From the NCBI GenBank assembly GCA_024811115.1, contig JAKOGH010000251.1:1-38457 (forward strand): a stretch of DNA of 38,457 nucleotides. Direction: 5' to 3'. The notes under the pieces were generated by a model. It was given only the letters and a program-made list of their open reading frames with translations, did no database searches and was not told the origin of the DNA. The position numbers and the translations under genes are program-made. Source of the stretch: Terana coerulea. Its lineage: Eukaryota; Basidiomycota; Agaricomycetes; Polyporales; Phanerochaetaceae. Positions 10,961 to 24,986 of this stretch are shown piece by piece. Each line of letters begins with the position of its first letter. Within the stretch, counting starts at the first letter, position 1.

Positions 10961-11855
10961 TCAACATAAACTCCACTTCCCAAGAACTTCTACAAAACAT
11001 CTTATCTCAACATACACTGATCTCTCCAGAAGATCTCTTCCGTTTTCCACCATGAAGACCCGCCAGTCCTGCTCCTGAGGGCGACACAAACCCGCTCAAA
11101 CGTAATAGCGATCTTTTGCTCGTATGAAAACGATGGCTGCGGGCTCGAACTCCCCTTCTGTGCGAATGCCTCCGCCTCCGCCTCTCCGACCCCTCCGATG
11201 TTCAAATTGTCGCCAAGGTTCTGGGGGCTAATCGTTCACTGAGACACGCAGTTCGGTACCTCCGGCTAGCTGACAGGTGCAGCCCTGAGCTGTCCTATAT
11301 TTTACAGCGTACCCGCAAGCTGCGGGCTTTATACATCACACTAGATATAGGACCAGTGTTTGACTTGCATATCGCTCCTGCGCTGGAGCGTGCCTTCGCC
11401 TTCGCCAAAGCCGACGACGCTGTACTTGAAGCTTGAACGTGGTGTGCTTCGACACAATCTGGAAAGCTCCAGCATTTTCTTCTGGTGTGCATCAGAAGCT
11501 GGAACTTACTCGTAAGTGCCACCTTCCGACCTTTGGCGGTGGATTACTGACTGGAAATTGCCGCTTACCATCCAGCGATCTATTCATATGTGGGATGAAT
11601 ACCTGATGGACGACGCGATGGCTAAGGCTTTGCGCGATGCCTCAGGTTTGGAGGAGGTACACGCGTTTACGGCAGACATCGAACGATGGAAGACGAGTAG
11701 CCACCTCCGCATTATGCTGTAAATGCGAATATCAAGAACTTCTGCTGCCACCAAGTCAAGTGCAGTGGACTCATGGATCGGCGTAACAAATACCTCGAGC
11801 AGCGAGTGGCGTCCGTTTCAACCATTGCCGGCCGAGTGACTTTTAATGACTGTAA
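10961..11855 (+). pseudogene. F-box-like pseudogene, divergent paralogue
   Basis: Translation of the plus strand aligns along its length with the intact minus-strand neighbour. SQELLQNILSQHTLISPEDL matches the F-box start. SDLLLV-stop-KRWLRARTPLL corresponds to SHLLLVSKTWLRIGSPLL, and RHAVRYLRLADRCSPELSYI to the repeat region. After an apparent intron at about 11513-11576, IHMWDEYLMDDAMAKALRDA and IKNFCCHQVKCSGL match the second exon. An in-frame TGA near 11125-11127 replaces the serine codon of the F-box, and there are further breaks near 11065 and 11435. No initiating methionine in the right frame is clear. I call it a decayed copy; stop codons could be argued away by extra introns, but not economically. 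Confidence 0.55.
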
Positions 11856-13010
11856 GTACATTGGAGACTGGCAGCAGGACTAAAATCTGAATATTTAAAC
11901 CGTGCGCAGAAGAGTCTGGGTAGCCTCCTCAGCGAGTGGCCGGGCAGTGGTGCATTGCAATCGGGGATGTCTTGACCACTCAATGCTCTCGGATACAGGC
12001 TATGTTGATGTCGCCTCTTCTGCACGGCAAAGCTGGGTCGTCTCCCGAGTCAGAGTCCTGATCTTCGTCAACTATCTAGTCATCTGGATTCAGGCCTTCG
12101 AAAGCTTCAAGCTTCACCAGCAATTCTCTGCCATATGTAAATACATCAAGCATCTACAGCCGGCTGCTACGTTGGACCTCGGTGAGGTCACTGCGACCAC
12201 ACTCAGTATCCTTGACACCTCAGTTGGCCCGTGATTTATCATTTTCCGAGTATTGTCAAGCTGTAAACACTTCTATGTCTTGAATGCTAATGATTTATAT
12301 GCTAACCACGCGTTTCCGGATGCAATAGAGCTGTGCCGAAATTTGCGCGGTTCAGCGCTAGCATAGTTTGGACCGTAGCAACTCATGTATGACATATGAG
12401 CTTTGAAATAGGTGCTGCTCATGCCGTCGGCGTTGTGGAGGCCAAGGTGGACGCTATCTCTTCGGCAAGTTCGGCTCGAAGTCCGCTGGCGCTTACGGAC
12501 CGCCGACCTCAAGTTCCAGCGCCGCGGAGCGCATGTTCGCGTGCCTGAATCCAGAGACCCTCAGACCTTGGGCCTTGGCACTTGCAGACCCCTCTCGGAC
12601 AGCGTGAACTTGTCTCTGCCCACCATCCTCGTCGCCGCCGTCACTGTCTCACCCGACGACGGCCAGCATGTCGCCGCCTCTGCCTACGCAAGTATCAAGG
12701 CCAGCTCGATGGCGAAGCGTCCGAGTCTGAAGTCAGGAACAAGCTGTTCAGCGCCCCGACCCGTTGGCTTGCGTGCTCCACCTCGGAGAGATGAACCATC
12801 TCAGTTCCACCTCGCGCCGCACCCGTTGGTGCTGGCTGTGCTCTGGCATGTCTCCTCGTCGTCTTGCCGGCGGCGAAGCACCCTGCAGCACCCCGTTTTG
12901 GAGGTGACCTATCCCGTAATGCCCAGCAGTTGGTGGCGGATATTGGACAGGTATGGAGCACAAATATCATGCATGAACTCATACCTCCAAATTTCACCAC
13001 CATTTGACTG
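11856..13010. other. Region without a recognised gene, with a GC-rich island
   Basis: From 11880 to about 12360 there are short open pieces, one of 110 codons at 11902-12234, that may be the tail of the F-box pseudogene. From about 12420 to 12950 the DNA becomes GC-rich and open in several frames (one 216-codon frame runs 12412-13062) with stops that break any one reading. I could not match it to a family. It may be a decayed coding fragment. Confidence 0.35.
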
Positions 13011-13020
13011 CATATATATC
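13011..13020 (+). promoter_or_regulatory. TATA-like box of the Ohr gene
   Basis: CATATATATC about 180 bases upstream of the start codon at 13197, followed by a pyrimidine- and CAC-rich leader typical of highly expressed fungal promoters. Confidence 0.4.
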
Positions 13021-13196
13021 GCGCTCTGCAGCATGGTCCTCGAAAGCAACTCTAACGAATAACCCACGACTTACGACCCACCTCACGACTTGCGCACTCT
13101 GTACCGCGTCGTTTGCCACCCTTCCTCTCCCTACCTCGCACCACCCCGCCTTCACTCTGGCTTCCGTAACTTCTCTTACAATCACCCGTGTTCACC

Positions 13197-13899
13197 ATGC
13201 GTCCCACCCAGGCTATCGCTCGTCCTCTCACCGCCCGCGTCATGCAAGGTGCTGCTGGCCGCTACACGCGGTATCCTAACAATCTGCACCGCCGCAGCAT
13301 CATCACGCTGAAGGACCATGTCGTAAGTAACTCTAACACACGTGCACGCGCCTCTCCGCCGCCTCTGACGTCGCTTCGCGCAGTACTTCTCCAAAGCGAC
13401 CGCGGAAGGCGCAGGCCGCACCGGCACCGTGAAGTCGTTCGGAGACTCCCCACTCGACCTCAAGCTTGCCATGCCCAAGGTTGCCGGCGGCAAGGGCGAC
13501 GGCCAGAACCCTGAACAGCTCTTCGCGATGGGGTACTCCTGTGCGTTCACCGTGACTTTTTCCGGTGATTGTGCCTCTTCTAACGTCCGTCGCAGCTTGT
13601 TTCCTTGGCGCGCTGCAGCTCGCCGCAGCACGCGCAGACAAGAAAGAACTTGCGGAGAACGCCAAGGTTCATGCGACCGTCTTCCTTGGACACCCCAAGG
13701 ATGCTAACATGGACGGCTTCGGCCTGCGTGTTGATCTCTCCGTAGAGAACTGTCCAGACGATGCCCTAATTCAGGCAGCACACGAGGTGAGTCAGACCAA
13801 AATCAACGTCGACCGTCTTATTTACCGCGGTATCTTCAGTTCTGTCCCTACAGCCGTGCCCTGGCGCATGGTATCGACGTCAAGATCACCAAGACCTGA
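13197..13899 (+). CDS. Ohr/OsmC-family organic hydroperoxide resistance protein
   Basis: A thiol peroxidase of the Ohr/OsmC fold that reduces organic hydroperoxides. Four exons (13197-13322, 13384-13540, 13596-13786, 13840-13899) join in frame to 177 aa. The first about 40 residues are rich in Arg, Ala and Thr without acids (MRPTQAIARPLTARV), suggesting mitochondrial import. The Ohr core follows, with GQNPEQLFAMGYSSCFLGAL carrying the peroxidatic cysteine (residue 96), VDLSVENCPDDALIQAAHE, and the resolving cysteine at residue 160 in FCPYSRA. Both catalytic cysteines are present. The second acceptor choice in the last intron (13839 rather than 13853) is required to keep the resolving cysteine. 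It appears monocistronic with its own TATA-like box. Confidence 0.9.
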
Positions 13900-14230
13900 A
13901 GCATCCACTTGACGCCTTCATCGCTGCCCACATGCCTCAGCCTGCATCTTCATCCGACTTATGGAGGCTATCCTCCCATCTTGAATACTTCATTAATCGT
14001 TAACCTCAGTCCATCCTAATTCTCGGACTACACATGTATCTAGTATATGGCCTGTATCCAGTTTATCGACAGAATCCATGTTGTATTTTATTCACCAGAC
14101 CTAATCCTGCGTGACACCAGTCTCAAAAAACACACATTCGAGGCTAACAGTAGATTGAACCACAAGCGCTCTCTGACACGGTAAACCATCCTCGAAGGGT
14201 CGATATAAATAAGGGACAGTAGCATTCGGC
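13900..14230. other. 3' flanks of convergent genes
   Basis: Holds the downstream regions of the Ohr gene and of the facing membrane-protein gene; no gene seen. Confidence 0.5.
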
Positions 14231-15106
14231 CTAGTAATACTCTGAGTACGGCGGAGGCAGAGTAGGCGTATATGTCGACGTTCCATCCGCCAGACTGTCC
14301 GTGCCCAAGCTATGCGGTCTTCGCAGTCCCTCACCCGCCAACCTGATACCACCGTCTGCCTCCTGTCTCTGCCGCGTACTTGGCACCGCACGCCGTGAGG
14401 GCAGCGGGGCACCGTATGCCGGCGCCTGGGCAGCCCGCACTGTACCGTGCTGGGGAGGGACGGCCTTGTCGCCGGACAGCGGTGCGTTGGGGACAATTCT
14501 GCGTCGTTTCTGCGTCTCCTTCTTCGGTGAAGCGACCAGAGGTGCCGTTGCACGCGAGTTCTTTGCGCTCAGATCCTGCTCCTCTGTCTCGTCATCACTG
14601 GTCTCCTCAAGCTCTTCGGCAAACGCAGAATTCCTCAGGTCGAACAATACGGGCTGTGTGCCCACCGCGATGTCTATGCTGGCTGATTCGAGCGCGTTGT
14701 CGTGCACATCCTCACCCGACTCGGAATGCGCATGAAGAAGGGGGAGGGCGGCGGGTTCTTCGGGTTCTTCGGGTTCTTCTGGGACGGGCTCGTAGAGGGA
14801 GGATTCGCGCCGGGACACCGGCAGGGCTCGGGTGCTGGCAGTGTACATAAGTGGAATGGTTGATGTTTCATATCCAGTGGTATTTTGCACAGAAAGGGAT
14901 CTCACTAGAGAGCAGAAAGGACCCAGGCCGCGTCGCATGAGTTCAACACAGCATATAAACTGTCGAAAGGGCTCACGTGTTCCCGCGGCGGCCCGAACCT
15001 GTTTTTTCCGCTCCCGACGAAGCACGACAACCAGCACAGCGAGGGCAACAAGACCGAGCCCCATGATCGCGCCTACAATGATAAACATCACGGTCTGGTT
15101 GCCGCT
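14231..15106 (-). CDS. Single-pass membrane protein with proline-rich PPxY tail (3' exons)
   Basis: The last exons encode SGNQ, then one transmembrane helix (VMFIIVGAIMGLGLVALAVL), a basic stop-transfer sequence RRERKK and a long cytoplasmic tail. The tail is low-complexity and acidic, with EEPEEPEEP repeats and many Ser/Glu, and ends PPPYSEYY. The layout resembles fungal Mid2/Skg6-type surface proteins, but no family-defining domain is seen. An intron of 72 bases at 14905-14976 (GTGAGC...CTCTAG) is in frame and lacks stops. The open frame also runs upstream to 15151, but GTGAGTACTC...CCCAG there is a good intron, so the apparent start at 15151 is probably intronic. The acidic exon before it ends FCRRDAEDDLDSI. 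Upstream exons are unresolved. Confidence 0.6.
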   Translation of the reverse strand, partial: SGNQTVMFIIVGAIMGLGLVALAVLVVVLRRERKKQVRAAAGTREPFRQFICCVELMRRGLGPFCSLVRSLSVQNTTGYETSTIPLMYTASTRALPVSRRESSLYEPVPEEPEEPEEPAALPLLHAHSESGEDVHDNALESASIDIAVGTQPVLFDLRNSAFAEELEETSDDETEEQDLSAKNSRATAPLVASPKKETQKRRRIVPNAPLSGDKAVPPQHGTVRAAQAPAYGAPLPSRRAVPSTRQRQEADGGIRLAGEGLRRPHSLGTDSLADGTSTYTPTLPPPYSEYY

Positions 15107-15560
15107 CTGGGATTTCCACCATAGCGTCAGAAAGGGTAGAGCGGTGAGCACAGAGTACTCACTATACTGTCCAGGTCATCTTCCGCGTCCCTGCGGCAGA
15201 ATGTTTGAAGAGGGCCTGCCAGTCGCATGAGCTTCGCAATTGTAGACAATGCTGGAGATTACCCCGGCCGCCACTGGCTTCTTCAGTCGTAGCATGTAGT
15301 AAGACTTGCATGACCTCTGCTGCAAAATGGACAATGCTGCAGAAATCCGGGCTCGTTCCGCCTGAGATATAGTGGAAGTAGGGGTCTATCGGCATCTGTT
15401 GAGTAGCATACAGGCGGTATTTGAGCGACCGAGGTTGATACGATCCGCCCGTATCCAAGGCCTTGCTTCCAACTGTCAGTCACTGTTCCACTATGATGTG
15501 GCCACGCTAAGAGGGGCATCGAACCTTGAAGAAAGCTGATTCAAGGATGAGGCATGAGTT
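15107..15560 (-). other. Probable upstream exons of the single-pass membrane protein
   Basis: The stretch is open in more than one minus-strand frame, with pieces such as DPYFHYISGGTSPDFCSIV (about 15400-15340) and IAKLMRLAGPLQTFCRRD (about 15245-15195). The latter joins in phase to the transmembrane exon. I could not place the splice between the two pieces or find a signal peptide with confidence. Confidence 0.35.
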
Positions 15561-16090
15561 TCACAGAGGATGTTCTAGCATTGCCTCGTCAACACACTGA
15601 TACATACGCGCTGTTGTAATGCCTTCGACGGCCATGGAGACGCCATAAGTATGCTGATTGATTCTTATGATCTGACCCTTGCACTGATGATGAGCATCGG
15701 AATATTCAGAAAACGAAGCGTAAAGATCTACTCAGCGATGAAAACAAACTGTCCGTCCAGGGTCAAGCCTTAGCATAGCCTACTCACTCGTCAAACATCC
15801 GAAACGAACCTGTAGCGAGGCTCACACTTCCTGAACAAATATTGGTGTCAATAATTATAACTGCAAGGTATAATATCATGATGCTCACCAAAAGATCACA
15901 TCGCGAACGACTTGTTGGCAGTTGGATCAGGCGTGTCCTTGTATGCTCTTGCTTGGTGAGACGCGCGTCCGCAGGTAAACATAAGCGGAGTACCGATCCT
16001 TAAGCCTGCGTTTCGAAACAGGGAAATTATTGGGATTGCAGGACTATCCGAGAGCACATTGCAATTCACAACCGCGAAGAAAGGTATGCG
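15561..16090. other. Intergenic, no gene recognised
   Basis: Moderately AT-rich, with only short open frames; probably the promoter side of the membrane-protein gene and the downstream region of the secreted-protein gene. Confidence 0.5.
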
Positions 16091-16484
16091 TCAGCGGACC
16101 GAAAATGCTCGGAGAGCTAACAACTTGAATACGCCTGAATGCTGCTTCCATAGGTCGGACAGCGATGCACCAGACGATACATTACAAATTACAGCCTGAG
16201 ACAGTACTAGAGCACAAAGTTCGACGTTAGCGAGGCAAGCAAAACCCAGGCTGAGCAGGACGTACCCCAAGATATCCCTCACCCTCCCAGTCGGTTTCGA
16301 CGTAGGTACAGTTTGTGCCAGGACAGCTTTCACAGGAAGCATCCATGACTGGGAAGCCTTCTGCAAACACTCCGGACGAGGCGCATACAGTCTTGTGGTA
16401 GCTACAGCCTTGTCTGGCGTTGAGTGGGCTCGCAACCGTGAAGGTCGCGACGGAGGCGATGAGGGCGAGAATGAAGTAGCGCAT
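16091..16484 (-). CDS. Small secreted cysteine-rich protein
   Basis: The start MRYFILALIASVATFTVASP is a textbook signal peptide, with a likely cut near the ALA-like VAS-P site or after LNAR. The mature part is short and cysteine-rich: GCSYHKTVC, CESC, NC, and one more cysteine in the second exon (AVICNVSS). Exons 16484-16266 and 16195-16091 give 107 aa with six cysteines after the signal. If the intron is retained the protein ends at 85 aa instead. No family is recognised; the features fit fungal small secreted proteins in general. A likely 5' leader intron (16600-16485, GTGAGT...TCTAG) would end exactly at the ATG. Confidence 0.65.
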
Positions 16485-16600
16485 CTAGACATGAAGTCAA
16501 GGTTAGGGATAGATGTAAGCTATTAGTTGTAACCGAAGTTTACAGACCTGATTGGATACGTGTATTGAGATGGTAATCCGGAGTGATAAAGGCGACTCAC

Positions 16601-17531
16601 TGTTGGGATTTCTTGCCCTCGACCACGGCATTTATAAGCATTTCACCATGGGGATGATTCCTGTTTGAGCTCACTACCGGTCAGCATATCCACTGACAGT
16701 ACATTGTGTTGAGGTTTTGGCGGACGTGGTGGGGATATCATCTGTCGGCCATTACCACACACAACACTGACAGCTCTACCTGAGGAACCGAACATGTTAC
16801 ATGGTAGGTCCCGCTGACATACGAACAAATGCAGCTTACCCAGTAAGAGTATATGTCGACTGCGTTCACGCAAGATAGACAGTGGCGTGAACGTACCCAA
16901 TTCCCCATCTAGATTCCTTGCATTTGTTTCAATAATACCTTCCAAGGCGGGCACCCTGCGATGTTGGGGCGGCGCCGCCATCCCCTGCCTGACCAGAATG
17001 GGTAAATTTATTAAGTGGTAGTCTCCAGTAGAGCGTTATGCTGAAACGTACAGTATGTGTAGCACATGACTGGTCTACGGCTGCCGGACGACTGCCGGGC
17101 GTGGTGGTGATGGTGGTTCAGAATCAAAGTGCCAACTGCTGAAGTAATGCTTAGCGCCTTGCTTCAACCGTTGCTTAGCATCGGATTGCAGGAACCAGCA
17201 GCAAGATGGGGAGAATTCATTGTTGCTCCAGCTAATTGCTATGTGAGGTGTACAAGTACATTCGGTCTGAAGAGATTAACTGGCCGGTTCGGCGGGGCGG
17301 GGCGGGATTTCAACTATACACACAGCCGTAGCTATTTGTGATGCGCGAGTTGCAGAGAGCATAGAACAATCCGGCCTGACTGGTAACACAAATACAAAGC
17401 GCAAGTAGCGCAAGAGGCGATATGGAGGGAGATGCAAGCATGGATGTTGTCTTGTATGCAAGTTGACGCGAATCAAGGGAGAAGTGCGGAAAGTATCTGC
17501 CGCACCTAGAAGACCGTGGTGTTTTCCCAGA
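16601..17531. other. Intergenic between secreted-protein and endosulfine genes
   Basis: A minus-strand TATA-like TATAAA at about 16629-16634 fits the promoter of the secreted-protein gene. A 112-codon minus-strand frame at 16643-16981 has no family features. Nothing else is supported. Confidence 0.4.
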
Positions 17532-18192
17532 CTATATGCCTCCCTCGTGAGACACCACCATGTCCTCGTCGACCTTCGCCGCTTCTGGGGCTTCTGCAGT
17601 AGCTTCGGTTGCTGCGGGGGCATCTTGGACGGCCGCGACATCTGGCTCCGTGCTCTGAGGGGCCGAGAGCTCAGTCTCCGCCAGTGAGCTTTCTTTGATT
17701 GGGCTCGTAATTGACGCTGCTACGGGATTGCCGGTAGGCGATACGGACAACGTGTGGTTGACAGGCGGGGACGTCGCGTGAGGAATGCTGTGGTGCAGTC
17801 GTCGGTAGGGCGCGAAACAAACGGATAGAACAGGCGACGCACTTCTCAGGGCTCGGAATCGCGGTACCTACTGCATTCTGCGGCGCCTTGCCGGCTTTCG
17901 AGAGTGCATAGTCGCCAGAGTCGAAGTACTTCCGATCCTAGATAGGTCGTCCAGTGCTGCACACAACCTCCCAACATCGCGACAACGCACCTTCGCCATG
18001 TTTGACAGCACATTCTTGTGGGTTGGCAGCTTTCCGTACAGCCGGAAGAGCTTTTGCTCTTCCTCAGTGAGTTTCTGGGTGGGCCGAGTGAGCAGCGTCG
18101 AATGCGAGGCGGGAACGAGATGGGCTGCAGGCGCAGACGATCTGGACGATACTCACGCTGATGTCGACCTTGTTGCGCTTGGCGGGCAGCAT
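17532..18192 (-). CDS. Endosulfine (ENSA/ARPP19/Igo) family protein
   Basis: A small, mostly disordered regulator. When phosphorylated by Greatwall/Rim15-type kinases, family members inhibit PP2A-B55 and link nutrient state to cell-cycle entry and quiescence. Exons 18192-18157, 18074-17991, 17937-17843 and 17787-17532 give 156 aa. The core is in place: EEEQKLFRLYGKLPTHKNVL, then KYFDSGDYALSKA, with the phosphoacceptor Ser at residue 47 (17917-17919) inside FDSGDY. The C-terminal half is alanine- and glutamate-rich (AAVQDAPAATEATAEAPEAA), as expected for a divergent tail. It lies on the same strand as Prp2, 324 bases downstream of the Prp2 stop. Confidence 0.9.
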
Positions 18193-18516
18193 AGTGTCAA
18201 GAAGTAAATGCGATATGTGTTGTTAGAGGAGTGCGGCGAGCAGGTAGGAGAACGCGACAGGAGACGAAAACGGCGGACCCAAAACACAGCCAGATGTCAC
18301 ACTTAAAGCACGTGGTGACGCAGCTCGTGACAGGCGCCGTAACAGGCTTTGTGGCGCATCAGGCGCATCAAACGTCACCCAAAAGCGCTCAAAGCCGACG
18401 TCAGCGTTGCAGACGCCCGGGAACGATGCGCTGCAAGTTGGCTGCAAGGAAAGATAGAGAAACAATGATGATGAAAGAGCAGTGGCATGTCAGGTATGCT
18501 AGTCCAATAAATAATG

Positions 18517-22232
<3,716 letters not shown>

Positions 22233-22380
22233 GAAGGTCGGGTCGAGGAAGCACAGGTGCTGTAAGCGCCCATGAGCCCTAACCAAAGTTCTCGAGTGAT
22301 TTTGACTCTCACTTCCGACGACCATCTGCCTCTCGGCCACCACCTTCGCACCTCAAGTCTCACAGAAAGGCACTAACAAA
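22233..22380. promoter_or_regulatory. Bidirectional promoter between Prp2 and eIF2alpha
   Basis: Only 148 bases separate the two start codons, so both transcription starts must lie here or overlap. No TATA box is seen. Confidence 0.5.
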
Positions 22381-23728
22381 ATGCGGTACTACGAGCAGCG
22401 ATACCCCGAGGTCGATGAGCTCGTCATGGTCCAAGTCCGGCAAATTGCTGAGATGGGCGCATATGTCAAGCTGGTATGCCATTGTTCTACGGCCTTTGAG
22501 TTACAAAATTGAAACGTTTCTGCAGTTGGAATATGATAACATTGAAGGAATGATCTTGCTTTCTGAGCTATCAAGAAGGCGTATCCGATCTATCCAGAAG
22601 CTCATTCGTGTAGGGCGCAATGAAGTCGTCGTCGTACTTCGTGTTGACAAAGAGAAGGGTCCGCGTCCCTATTATTCAAGCAATCGCTATATCACTGACT
22701 TTGTGGTTGCGTTAGGGTATATCGATCTTTCAAAACGTCGTGTATCTCCTGAGGACATCATCAAATGCGAGGAGCGGTACATGAAGTCTAAGACGGTGTC
22801 GTCCATCGTCCGGCACGTCGCGTCCAAAATCCCCTCTGTCGGGGCCGACGGCCAGGAGGAAGTCAAGTCTGCTGAGATCGAACAGCAGGAGCACGATGCG
22901 AAGCGCAGTCGTCGTGCGCACAGGAAAGAGGCGCAGGATCGCGGGGAAGAAGTTGTCGATGAGGAGGGCGGGCCCACCGCGTCTGCTAGCGAGGAAGAGC
23001 GATGCGAGCAGCTGTACGACCAGATTGGTTGGCCGCTGGGCAAGATTTACGGGCACCCATATGATGCATTCAAGCTTGCGTTAACGTATGTCCTTTGTGC
23101 ATTCACCGTTTGGTGTCTTTTTACCGACCTATTTGATTTAATAGCGAGCCGGACGCCGTGTTCTCGCAACTACCCCATCCCATCCCTCCTGCTACGTTGA
23201 CCATTCTCATGTCTACCATTGCCCGTCGTCTCACGCCACAGCCTATCAAACTTCGTGCCGACATTGAGCTCACTTGCTACACGCCGGCCGGCATTGATGC
23301 GATTAAGAAGGCCTTGCGCTCCGGCGAGAAGCAGAGCACGGATGCGGTCCCAATCAAGGCCAAGCTCGTCGCTCCTCCGCTGTATGTTCTCAGCACCAAC
23401 GCGACCGACAAGGTGTGCTTCATTGTTCAAACTTTCTCCTTGAAGTCACTGACAACTGTCAATCAATGTAGTACGCCGCTGTCGACCGTCTTGAACGCGC
23501 TATCGAGGCCATCCAGAACAAGATTGAGGGTCAGGGCGGCTCGCTAACTGTAAAGATGAAGGTATTTTCCGTCACTTTCCACGAGCTCATTTGTCCCCAC
23601 TCACGACTTCCCCATGATAGCCCAAGGCTGTTTCCGAAACCGAAGAGCAAGACCTTGCACAGCTCATGGCGAAGGCCGGTCAGGAAAATGCCGAAGTATC
23701 GGGGGACGAAGAGGAGGAGGAAGAGTGA
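22381..23728 (+). CDS. SUI2: Translation initiation factor eIF2 subunit alpha
   Basis: Part of the GTP-eIF2-initiator tRNA complex and the target of stress kinases. Exons 22381-22473, 22526-22658, 22716-23085, 23145-23412, 23472-23561 and 23621-23728. The N-terminal S1/OB fold reads [20 protein letters not shown], and [17 protein letters not shown] carries the regulatory serine (Ser47 here, 22571-22573, equal to Ser51 of the human protein). [14 protein letters not shown] follows, then the helical and C-terminal alpha/beta domain (IAEL-type region, [20 protein letters not shown]). It ends in an acidic DEEEEEE tail. A long acidic, basic insert ([21 protein letters not shown]) sits between the two domains. 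The third exon follows a 57-base intron that is in frame and stop-free. Confidence 0.95.
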
Positions 23729-24062
23729 TTACAGTGAAAGAGCTGGATCTGTACAATATGTACCCTACGAGGAGCGGCGGTCTGTTACGAGTACTTCATG
23801 CTGTATCATGCAAAATCACTGACATATGTATTGTTACGAGCACTCGTGGATGAGTTGTTTTTACAGTGCGTGCTCCGGGCCATAGTACAAGGTAAGAGTT
23901 CTCTCGAGGCCAGGATCACATCGTCCAGCACATCTGGTCCTGGGCAGATGGGCTGTCTTTCTCGTATCAAATGGCTCTGTCTACATCAACTTACTGTCCT
24001 CTCCAGCTTTGTCCGCGCCTCCCACTGAATCCCGTTCAGCGTTGCCAGCTGGCGCGGTAGCG
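23729..24062. other. Convergent 3' intergenic region
   Basis: Lies between the eIF2alpha stop and the 3' end of a minus-strand membrane-protein gene; no gene recognised. Confidence 0.5.
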
Positions 24063-24900
24063 TCACCCTGTGGATATAATGAGTGTTGCAGCCGTTGACA
24101 TATCCGGCATATACACAGACTGTGATTTTGCTTCAGGACTCCGACCTCGCGGCTGTTGCCACTCGAGGTCCGAGAGGAGAGCCCATATGCCGATGATAGG
24201 AAAGAGCCTAGTGACGTTGTGGACGTCTGTGGGGGCCAGATGTCTTCGTATAATGGCCACGGCATCAGGTAGCGGTGCAACAACAAGACGGCGAAGGTGA
24301 AGAATCGGAAAAGGGCGTAATGGATGTAAGCGGTCCCCGGCACGACTGTATCTTTCGGGGGTTACCCTTGGCGTACTGAAGGCCGTACCACAGCATCCCT
24401 ACTTCGAGCTCGACGATGGCTGCAAGTAGGAATGTCGGAGGCAGCAGTGCGACAGTGTCACCCAATGCGCGGTTGGCTACCTCAAGGTCGTAATAATACC
24501 GTAGCCATAGCCAACTGATGTAGCCGCCGTAAATGAAGGACAGTGTGCCGAAGTGCCAAGCCGCCATCCATATGAGACGCATAGCGCGGCGGGTGGCGGC
24601 ACCAACAACAGCAGTGAGGAAGTGCAAAATAGCAGCACCGCCGGCGCAAACAGCGGGTGGTAGCATGGTATGTCAAAGTAACGCTGTACATTGGTCAATG
24701 AACAGTTAAAGCCTTGCAAAATTTCTGCGTTGAGTGAGGTGTACGTACATGAGAGTAGGAAACAAAATGGGCCAGTTGTCCAGGCCTGTGAGTGCGGACG
24801 TCGAGCTAAATACACTCGTATTTGCGCCCCCTAACTGATAGCTTGCCAGGTAGTAAGACGAGCAGCGCCTCCTGCTGCGATCTAACAGATACATCCACAA
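24063..24900 (-). CDS. Multi-pass membrane protein of unknown function
   Basis: One long exon, about 24666-24370, encodes at least three hydrophobic segments: LPPAVCAGGAAILHFLTAVV, FGTLSFIYGGYISWLWL and VALLPPTFLLAAIVELEVGM. It is followed after a short intron by a segment such as NVTRLFPIIGIWALLSDLEW and a hydrophilic end with stop at 24063. An upstream exon near 24730-24880 (YQLGGANTSVFSSTSALTGL) may hold the N-terminus, but its start codon is unclear. I do not recognise a family. Exon joins are uncertain, because two frames are open around 24270-24345. Confidence 0.5.
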
Positions 24901-24986
24901 TCAGTCAGCTGTAGCGACGTGATATTGCAATGCAACGACATATGGCGGCTCACGCTGTGTTTGTGACAAACCAGGCAGTATGCATT

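Noticed and set aside
13182..13631. A 149-codon minus-strand open frame over the Ohr gene
   Set aside because: It is the shadow of well-supported exons on the plus strand with both catalytic cysteines.
15107..15151. Start of the membrane protein at MLTALPFLTLWWKSQ
   Set aside because: It lies within a good GTGAGT...CTGAC...CCCAG intron; the frame joins in phase to an upstream acidic exon.
15511..15530. GGCATCGAACC as a possible tRNA B-box
   Set aside because: One mismatch to the consensus, and no A-box or cloverleaf could be found around it.
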